Source of the DNA: Ctena decussata
Taxonomy: Eukaryota > Mollusca > Bivalvia > Lucinida > Lucinidae
Direction: 5' to 3'
DNA length: 64,000 nucleotides
Assembly: GCA_963989385.1 (NCBI GenBank)
Contig: OZ022499.1
Coordinates: 77,427,903 to 77,491,902, forward strand
This document shows positions 56,300 to 64,000 of the stretch, piece after piece; position 1 is the first letter of the stretch, and each line of letters starts with the position of its first letter. A model generated the notes under the pieces. That model saw nothing but the letters and a program-made list of their open reading frames with translations, did not search any database and was not told the origin of the DNA. The position numbers and the translations under genes are program-made.

Positions 56300-57345
56300 T
56301 ATTTCTTCAATAAATTCACATTACATTGCAATACATATGTAGACAACACAACTAAACAGATGAAATGGATCAGAACGAAAGCTGACAGCTTATAGAGCTC
56401 TTCTCCTGCCGTCTTGCTATCAGCTAGATGATATTGAACTCTGTTGCTGCCTGTTCACCACGGGGCCGAGGTGGAACTAGGATTAGAAAATGCTTTCTAT
56501 TGAACTTTTGTCTCAGTTTCTTTTTATTTCTTTTAAGAAATAGATCAGCTCTATGAATAATAATTAAGGGGGCTCGTAATATATCTTACAACTGACAGAT
56601 CAATTGTAAATTATTAATGACTTACTCAATAATTCACTGCTAGTGCTGAACTACATGTATTCTGATTCTTACACTCAAAATTGCTGAAAATTATTCTTCT
56701 CCTGCAAATTCACCCAACCTTTTTGTCTGCTCGTGCTTGATTCCGCCAAAAATAATCACTGTTTCACAGATAATGAATCATGTTTCTTTTTTTTTTTTTT
56801 TTTTTTTTTTTGACGATTTTATAGTGAAAAATAGACGTTACACTGAAGATGAAGAAATAACGTCAAGGAACGTCATCAAACCGTCATAAAAAAATCGTAA
56901 GTTATTGCAAGTGACATCAGCAATTAGATTCTCGCGCTCCGAAACAGGGAATTGTTGCAGAAGAAAACAGAATAATTTTCCATTGCTTCTATGGGCGCAC
57001 TGTGTTAGAATGTTCTATGCTCTTCTCCAGTGATTATGCTCAAAACGTCCGCCTACCACCATTGGTTCTGCGAAATTAGTTTTGCACTTAGCATTGCATG
57101 CCTTCTAACACATCGCCAATGACGGGTGGCTTTGGTGTCTTTATCCAGTCTGTATAAATCATTCCTGGCTAAACATGAATTTTTTACTGAAAAAAATCCA
57201 TGCTGACTGTAACTTTCAAAAGTGACTTAGTCACGTAAAAAGGCAATTGAGCAAATAAGATCGCGTGTTCGTAAACAGCAAAAAAAGGACAAAAAAAAGA
57301 CGGGAGACTATCGACTATAGACAGAAGTGGTCGCGCAAAAGCACC
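56300..57345. other. Non-coding with poly(T) tract
   Basis: T run at 56787-56811. No gene recognised. Confidence 0.5.
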
Positions 57346-57349
57346 GTGT

Positions 57350-57545
57350 TTCGGTTGTAAGACGGGGGGTTTCCCTTCCAAAACAATCCCAAATCTAGAT
57401 CCGTCCTATAAGACGGACCTAGATTTTTGAGATTGTTTCAGAAGGAATAAACCCATCTCAAATCAGAATTTTAAGGGACTGATTAACGTATTTTGGGGCA
57501 TTACAGAGATGAACAGGCGCCGTTTTATAGCCGATTGAATACGGT
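57350..57545. mobile_element. Inverted-repeat MITE (AAGACAGGGTTT family)
   Basis: TTGTAAGACGGGGGGTTTCCC, AATCCCAAATCTAGATCCGTC, a palindromic centre CCGTCCTATAAGACGGACC, then GATTGTTTCAGAAGG and CGTTTTATAGCCGATTGAA. Same order as at 2390 and 27030-27480. Confidence 0.6.
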
Positions 57546-57613
57546 ATAGTTATTTACAACTTTATTCACATAAACGTATGCCATAACAGTCGCTCAGCTG
57601 AACCATCTGGCCC

Positions 57614-57751
57614 CGAGGTTATAAAACTTGAATACATTCTCAAACTCAAAATAAAGCACACTGATTGGCTGTTTCCGAGCACATGCTCGGAAGCAGCCAA
57701 TCAGTGTGCTTTATTTTGAGTTTGAGTTTATTCTCAAGTTTTATAACCTCG
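57614..57751. repeat. 138-bp near-perfect palindrome
   Basis: CGAGGTTATAAAACTTGA at each end and long perfect inner arms AAACTCAAAATAAAGCACAC + TGATTGGCTG with only a few mismatches (near 57633-57645), centre TTCCGAGCACATGCTCGGAA. The arms place a CCAAT box (CAGCCAATCA) in both orientations. Single copy in the window. Confidence 0.9.
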
Positions 57752-58139
57752 AACCCTGGATTGAAAAAGGTGTGCGATGTGCTGTGTTCTCCAATGCTTC
57801 TGTTATGTAGATCATGCATGCCAACCCACCATTGCATGGAGTCCTATGAAGAAAGGATCCACGCAGCAGAACGCTAGTATAATTTTAATTCAAATAATGA
57901 AAATCAGAAGTCAAAACGGTGAGGTTGAAGAGTATTTAATTTCATATTTCATTCATATCATATATAAAAACATACATATAATATTAGGAAAGGAGAGAAC
58001 TTATAAATATCCTCTCCTACAGGCTTTGATAAGGTGATTTTGAACTACTCTCTATTCATTGATTAGGCATTCTGAACGCAGTGCATTGCATGCCTTTTGT
58101 CAAATATTCCTTGTCTAATTAATACGAATTGGTGCAAAA

Positions 58140-60050
58140 AATTAACAAGTTTATTTTTAGGCTATAAACGTATGGTTACATGGGTACATTTTATACAGCC
58201 TATCTACTTTTAAGGAGACAAATTTGCACATGCCGTAGCTTACGCCTTTTGGTAATATTTTGTAGTGTACATCCTAGTAGAAAAAGGCCATCTTTTGTAA
58301 AGACTTTGTACACAGTCTACAGTCTATCTACATAAGTTTACATGCAACATGATTACTGATAATATTTTCATCCTAGCATCTCAAAATGTGATTAAATTGT
58401 GTACACTGGATACAAAAGTAAAATAGAAATGAACCTGTTTTGAAAATGTTATATACGTCTTAATCAGCCTATCGAAATTGCACACGCCTTAGTTTATGTT
58501 TTCTGGTAATAATTTATATTGTGAATCTCAGAATGTGTGGATACAGTGCTCACTTTGCTGACAAGCGAAAATGTATTAGGCGACCCTATGAAAGAGTATG
58601 TGCATTGTATAAAACCTATAGATCTACATGAGGTTACAAGTTGGCACAATCGACGCAACATGATTAAAGAAAATATTTTTTTATCCTAGCGTCACAAAAT
58701 ATGTGATACCACTGCTTTCACTGGGTGCAAACGGAAACATAATAGAGGACACGTTTTGAAAAGACTAATGCTAATACGGCTCACAATTGAAAATAGAAAA
58801 AGGCACACACGCGATTACAGATAATATCTCAAAATTAGGATATTACATTGCCTACACTGTTAACATGAGGGAAAATAGAAGAGGACATGTTTTGAAAATG
58901 TCATATAAGTCTTAAACAGCCTATCTACTTAATAGTACGAAATTGCAAACACTTCAGTTTATGTTTTCTGGTGATAATTTATGTTATGCTTCTTAGAGTA
59001 TGTGGAAATAGTGCTTACACCGCTGACAAGTGAAAATGTATTCGGCGAGCGTAGGAAAGAGTATGTACTTTGTCTACAATCTATCTACTTAAGGGTCCGT
59101 ATTCATAAGCCACTTAAGTCGTTGCTATGCTGTTGCTAAGGCTAAATATCTATAAAGGAGATTCCCTACAACTATGAATTTTGGTCTGGAGGAACAGTCT
59201 TTGTAAGACTGTTCCTCCAGAGCAAATTTCATAGTTGTAGGGAATCTCCTTCAAAGAAATTTAGCCTTAGCAACAGCATAGCAACGACTTAAGTTGTTTT
59301 ATGAATACGGCCCAAGGTTACAAGTTGGCACAATCGACGCAACATGATGACAGATAATATTCTTATACTAGCATCTCAAAATAATTGATACCACTGCTTA
59401 CAATGGGTACAAAGGGAAATTAGAAGCGGACATGTTTTGAAAAAAAAACTATAAACAACTTAAGGGTTCAAAGTGGCACACGCCATAGTTTATGTTTTCT
59501 GGTAATATTTCATATTGTGCATCTCAGAATATGTGAGTACAGTGTTTACACTTCTTACAAGTGAAAAAAAAAGAAAAGGCCGCAACTTTTCAAGGGAACG
59601 CACATTGTTTACAACCTATCTACATAAGGTTACAAGTCGGCACAATCCATGCAGCATGAATACTGATAATAGTCTTATCCTAGCATCTCAAAATAAGTTA
59701 TTACACTGCTTACACTGGGACCACGGGGGAAAAGAAAAGGATATATTTTGAAAATGCTTTATGTGCCTTATACAGCCTAACTACTTAAGGATACAAATAG
59801 GCACACATCACAGATATGTTTTCTGGCAATATTTTATATTATGCATCTCAGAATATGTGGGTACACTGTGCATCTCAGAATATGTGGGTACAGTGCCTAC
59901 ACTGCTTACAAGTGAAAACAGAAAAAAAAAACTTTGTAAAAGTTATGTATTGTCTACAACCTGTCATATGTATGTATCTGCAGATGTATGTAGCATTTCA
60001 AAACATGTCCTCGCCTAGCTTCCTTTTGTACCTGACTACATATACTCGAA
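58140..60050 (+). repeat. Irregular tandem array
   Basis: Recurring blocks in order: CAGCCTATCTACTTAAGG, TTGCACACGCC..TAGTTTATGTTTTCTGGTAAT, CATCTCAGAATATGTGG.TACAGTGCTTACACTGC, ACAAGTGAAAA, then ACAAGTTGGCACAATCGACG, CAACATGATTAC.GATAAT, CTTATCCTAGCATCTCAAAAT. The TTTTCTGGTAAT block occurs near 58500, 58968, 59495 and 59818. Frames in this region are repeat artefacts. Confidence 0.7.
59094..59313. mobile_element. Complete palindromic MITE, PIF/Harbinger-like ends, inside the array
   Basis: GGTCCGTATTCATAAGCC at left, TTTTATGAATACGGCCC at right, long arms with TAAGTCGTTGCTATGC and GGAGATTCCCTACAACTATG, perfect inner hairpin GGTCTGGAGGAACAGTCTT..GACTGTTCCTCCAGAGC. The array sequence CTTAAGG is split so that AAG flanks both sides (59091-59093, 59314-59316), a possible 3-bp duplication. 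Confidence 0.8.
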
Positions 60051-60054
60051 AAAA

Positions 60055-60814
60055 ATAAGGGGTCAAACTTTTACCCTATGATTTCTGAAACATTTCAAAC
60101 ATTTGATAAAATAAATCATTTCCACCTTCGATTTTATTCATTTTGCAAGTTTTGTAAACATGAAGTTTGAACCTATAGCCTTTGTCTTGACCAAGTACTG
60201 GCTTTAAGTCAAACTACCCCTTAAACGAAAGTGGTATGAATTCCGATAAAGAATTGATTACACTATATTATGATTTATACAATGCACTTATTAGCAAGAC
60301 TGGCCGCTAATGTTTGTTTATCTTACTATGAATGCAGCGATGATCAGATTTTGGTGTAGGCGTTGCATGAAAGTCAATTAATTACGAAAGCCACTAACCT
60401 CTACTTTTGTCAGCTTTACAGCACGATAACGCACGATAAGAATAAAATCTGCATTGTTTGTTTTACAATCGTGTAAAACCAATGGGTTTCCAAAGGGATT
60501 GACATTTTCAAGAGTAGCAAAATTAATTTTGGTATCAGTGGTAGTTGTTATGCTCATTTAATCATCATGTCTCGCATAAAGTGTAGAACAAATGACAGTT
60601 ACTTGTTTGTCGTTAAGGTGTATGGGTCCACTGCCATACTTTTTCACTATTTTTATAAAGAAAAACCTCTGTTGTTACCCATGTTAGCTCCCCTGGACAA
60701 GCAGTCCTTTTAAACTAGGGGTAAACTCACCAATATCAAAATTAATTTTTATACTTAATCCATTCCCGACCACCGTTGCAAGGATGTCGCAAGTTTATAT
60801 TTTTGTGAAGGATA
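60055..60814. other. Non-coding
   Basis: No gene or repeat recognised. Confidence 0.45.
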
Positions 60815-60816
60815 TA

Positions 60817-61021
60817 CAGTCAACTCCCAATATCTCGCACACTGATATCTCAAAGTATCTTCTTATATCAAAGAATGTATTTCCTATTTTTATTTACATT
60901 TCAACTCCTGTTATCTCGAACTACTGTTATCTTAAAGTAAATTTTCTGGTACCAGACACTTTACTTTGAGATATCGGTAGTTTGGGCTGAAATTCGACTT
61001 CGAGATATCGAGAGTTGACTG
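60817..61021. mobile_element. pogo/Tigger-like MITE T, copy 4
   Basis: The best preserved copy: CAGTCAACTCCCAATATCTCG, CTTCTTATATCAAAGAATGT, and TCGAGATATCGAGAGTTGACTG minus its first bases at right; TA at 60815-60816 and 61022-61023. 205 bp. Confidence 0.88.
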
Positions 61022-61073
61022 TATCTAGACACTCTTTTATTCGAATGTCAAAGGAGAGGAACATCGTCATGGG

Positions 61074-61227
61074 TGAGTGAGTGAGTGAACTCGGGTTTAA
61101 CGTCCCGCCAATAACTAGGTCATACGGAGGCGGGGCTGCAGTTTAAATTCTTATCCGAAAAAGGGATTGATCTTGCGACCCCTTGATTAGTCGAGCCTGT
61201 TATCCACTACACTACCGCCGCTCTTAG
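61074..61227 (-). mobile_element. tRNA-derived SINE S3 with (TCAC)n tail
   Basis: On the minus strand: GCGGCGGTAGTGTAGTGG (box A-like), TCGACTAATCAAGG anticodon arm region, GCAAGATCAATCCC (box B-like), then GGCGGGACGTTAAACCCGAG and a (TCAC)n tail. Flanked by ATCGTCATGGG (61063-61073) and ATCGTTATGGG (61228-61238), an 11-bp duplication with one mismatch. Confidence 0.8.
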
Positions 61228-61351
61228 ATCGTTATGGGATTTGGACGGGAAAATACTGCATCGTTCAATGACCAAGATTTTGAAAATTACTGAAGAACAA
61301 CTTCTTTTGTTCTCTTCTAAATTATATTATAAATCTTCTTCATTAGTTATA

Positions 61352-62387
61352 CGAGGGGTGATAAAAAAATACGTGGACTATTGCTGTGGCGGTAAGGGTA
61401 ATGCAGAGATAGTATTTTTTCTCTCACTGCAGAAAAGTTCGATCTTTTAGCTACGTAATGTGAAGTTTTGAACAAATTTCGATGAAAAATAAGTATTTTC
61501 TTTCATTTTATATTAGGTAGATACAGCTACAGCGGAGCACCACAATAAGGCCATTTGATATTTTGCCCCGTTAAACATTGGTGGGGTTCTTTTGTTTCTC
61601 TGTTTTCAAAAAGTAACACTCTTTTCGCAGATTTTCCATGATTATGACCGAATCTAGACACGCGTGCATGCAATATGATTGTTTTCAAGAATTTTATAGC
61701 ATACCCTTCTCATCTTTATTGGTTCATAAATCCAAGCTGAACTTTTGCTATCAGTATCGTTTCCCCGTACAATACTATCGCGGTGTGTCTAAATGCAGAT
61801 CTACAACCCTCAAATTCGTGCCAGCATCAGACAAAAACAAACATACATAACATACAAGGACCAAATAATATTAAATTTGATCATTTAAAACATTTCTTTG
61901 ATTCTGTCCTCATTGTTCTTTCAATTATGTACAAAACCTGGAACATGCAGTAAATACACGGTATAATGGTTGATGTCATTTAGTCGACCTTGTATGACCC
62001 AAAGACCGTACTTTACGCTGCTTATGCAAGCATAACAATTGTTGACGGCAATAGTTTCCTCACAGTAAAAAGCAGAAACCATAACAAAAAAGTATACCAA
62101 ATGTCAAGGATTTTTACTCTACTGCAAATATTAGACATAACAAAAAAAAAAAAAAAAAAAAAAAAAACAGTTTGAAATAATAAGGCAAAATTTTACCCTG
62201 CTCCGCAGAACCGTTATAAGGATAAAAATACGGCCCATATAGACGGCATCCTGAACTTAGACTGTAAATTAAATACATCACTGGAAAAAGGAATGATCAA
62301 TCTATATTTACTGCAAATTCAATGAGTTTACTATAAATAATAAAATTTCTACAGCAACAGTCTACGTATTTTTTTTATCATCCCTCG
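61352..62387. mobile_element. mariner-like non-autonomous element
   Basis: CGAGGGGTGATAAAAAAATA at left and the complement of CGAGGGATGATAAAAAAAAT at right, continuing inward about 36 bp (CGT.GACT.TTGCTGT.G). TA on both sides (61350-61351, 62388-62389). ACGAGGG-type ends with TA targets are typical of mariner relatives. No transposase; interior with poly(A) at 62143-62167. Confidence 0.8.
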
Positions 62388-62389
62388 TA

Positions 62390-62860
62390 TATCTTATAAT
62401 CTTATAAACATTTTCGATTAACGTATTCATGAGTACACTGAAGTTGGGCCTTGCGTCAACAAAAGATTTCCTGAATTACTATAAAAATGTTCTTTTTTGA
62501 ACATGACCACACTACAAGTATGCATGCATAAACAGTGAGTTATTGCAATTTTTGCAAATCAAATACTGTCATCAGAAAGCAACGCGCCCGGCAAACGCGC
62601 AATTCCATTCCACTTGAAAATTAGGCACTCAAACTTCTGTAAATACTGAGCCAAAATATAACTATGCAGTTCGCTGCAGATACATAAGCCATGTCAGTAA
62701 AAAAAATCAGCTATGGGAAGACTTGAAGAAGGCAGACTGGTGGAGTTACCAATTTCACAAAACTCCCAAAAGAGGCCACCCCGAAATTTCGGTTTGACCA
62801 CTTCCAGGAGTTTTGTGATACTTCACCATTTCTTTTACTTCAAAGCGTAAAAAATGCACA
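62390..62860. other. Non-coding with one small inverted repeat
   Basis: TTTCACAAAACTCCCA and CCAGGAGTTTTGTGA at 62752-62818 are inverted around CCGAAATTTCGG. No gene seen. Confidence 0.5.
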
Positions 62861-62862
62861 TA

Positions 62863-63102
62863 TGGGCCGCGACACGACAAAACCAACAAAGTGGCATGTG
62901 CGCCCATCAAAGACTGAGATCAGCCTGGGCATCCGCCCAGTCTGATCAGTGTCTTTGTTGTGCGCTTTGAAGATAACTTAGGGTCCAAGCTACCTCCATG
63001 CCGATAGAAAAGACTCTGGTTCGACTGGGCGGATGCCCTAGCTGATCCGAGTCTTCTCTGGGCGCACATGCCACTTTGTTGGTTTTGTCGTGTCAAGGCT
63101 CA
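62863..63102. mobile_element. Palindromic MITE family P, copy 8
   Basis: Arms TGGGCCGCGACACGACAAAA / TTTTGTCGTGTCAAGGCTCA; an extra CAT is present in the same place of both arms (GTGGCATGTGCGCC and GGCGCACATGCCAC), so the two arms changed together. Confidence 0.9.
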
Positions 63103-63193
63103 TATTATGTTTTGCACACACATGCAGTTCATATAGCATTTTCGTATTTGGCCAACTATTTACAGAACCTAAAATTTTAATTTCCTGGTAGGA

Positions 63194-63497
63194 ATGGAAT
63201 TGCGCGTTCACCAGGCGTGTAAACTGAGCAATATAACGATGGAAATCTGTTTTCTTACATCGATTGTTATTTTTCTTCCAATAGTTTTTATAGATATATT
63301 TGACTTTCGCCAAAATCAGTTAGCACATGGAATCATCAAGTGGGCAATAGAGTCTTGTTGCTACGACAGAGCTGCGTGGTCGGTATTGGCAACCAATGAG
63401 CGAAGGCGGTAAAACCTATAATTACAGAGATCATCGCTTAGTCTGTCCTTTACAAGCAAATTGCACCGGAGAGACAAGAACTAACATTACTACAAAG
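63194..63497 (+). CDS. Possible exon(s) of an unknown gene
   Basis: 63194-63412 is open and codes a hydrophobic stretch (MEICFLTSIVIFLPIVFIDI) followed by a charged part ending ATNERRR; an overlapping frame (from about 63351) codes YNYRDHRLVCPLQANCTGE and ends at a strong donor, AAAG|GTAAGA at 63498. Within the first frame a usable donor G|GTAAAA occurs near 63409. The hydrophobic segment could be a signal peptide or anchor, and NCT/NIT are N-glycosylation sequons, consistent with a secreted or membrane protein, but the two halves are not in one frame and no family is recognised. Confidence 0.3.
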
Positions 63498-63499
63498 GT

Positions 63500-64000
63500 A
63501 AGACAAATAGTCTATAACTTTTTTCTCTGTTTGAAAATCTGCGGCTCTTTTAATATCTATGTTTCCCTTGTCTGTATTTGATTTATGGTTCATTGTTGTC
63601 ATTGAATTGTCGTGACATAACCGAAAGATATATCATTATAACAGAAATTTGTCAAAAGATAAAAGTTAAAAGTGTTTTAACATATAGGTGTGCGTAAATA
63701 TGTGCAAAGCATACTAGACAAAATTAAAAAAAAAAAAAAATGAAATAAAAAATATATAGTTTTAATTTCAAAAGTTTAGCCGACCTAGCAAATGTAATTT
63801 GGCTTTAAATTTAACAAAGCTATGATTTATTTCATGATTATTATTATATAAATCATACAAAAATATTCGTTCGTGTATGTTCAGCACGCAATAATATCTT
63901 GATTCTGTGTTAATAAATCAGACATTAATAATAGATTATGCATGCGCAGAAGAAAGTGTTCTAGCACACATTAAACATTAGTGTAAAAACGCACATAAAA
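63500..64000. other. AT-rich non-coding end of window
   Basis: Poly(A) run near 63727-63741. Nothing else recognised; could be intron. Confidence 0.5.

Overview
The window is AT-rich, intron- and repeat-dominated animal DNA, most likely from a marine bivalve, possibly a venerid clam. I infer this from the repeats, not from any marker gene. It holds several families of tandem-repeat-containing elements with hairpin termini (the architecture of bivalve pearl/CvE/DTC84-type elements), tRNA-derived SINEs with (ATCA)n tails, and many palindromic MITEs. No bacterial, viral or organellar gene block is recognisable. Almost none of the short open frames is a gene.

The one gene I can identify is the 3' part of SRP14 (signal recognition particle 14 kDa subunit) on the + strand. 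It has a 33-nt exon at 1495-1527, a 3.2 kb intron full of hairpin repeats, and the terminal exon at 4735-4830; the upstream exons lie outside the window. A weaker candidate is a two-exon cysteine-rich protein at 48359-48702, next to a decayed coding stretch (about 48690-49980) and a GC-richer open region at 50590-50892. A possible exon of an unknown gene sits at 63194-63497. A decayed non-LTR retrotransposon (reverse transcriptase C-terminus, - strand) lies at 30735-31345.

Layout: 1-5100, SRP14 3' end with hairpins; 5197-6815, Helitron-like element E1; 7200-9240, MITEs, a palindrome and an intact SINE; 10100-15583, element E2 with about eight 455-bp monomers; 16331-19640, tandem element D1 interrupted by element E3 (16872-18957); 19711-21825, element E4; 21966-22466, a hAT MITE with perfect 8-bp target duplication; 23100-31350, SINEs, pogo-like MITEs, palindromes and the LINE remnant; 34251-36535, a 2.3 kb TIR element; 36785-39085, two foldback elements; 40544-43919, two further tandem-repeat elements (C1, C2); 46190-50892, the possible coding/promoter region; 53985-54600, a 184-bp tandem array; 58140-60050, another tandem array with a palindromic MITE inside; 60817-62389, pogo-like, SINE and mariner-like insertions.

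The most interesting signals are: (1) at least eight 67-68-bp hairpins with constant outer arms and four alternative palindromic cores; (2) tandem monomers that carry perfect RFX X-box-like palindromes in some elements and FTZ-F1/ERR-type TCAAGGTCA sites in others; (3) three different SINE types sharing one 3' tail motif; (4) several clean nested insertions that give a relative age order.
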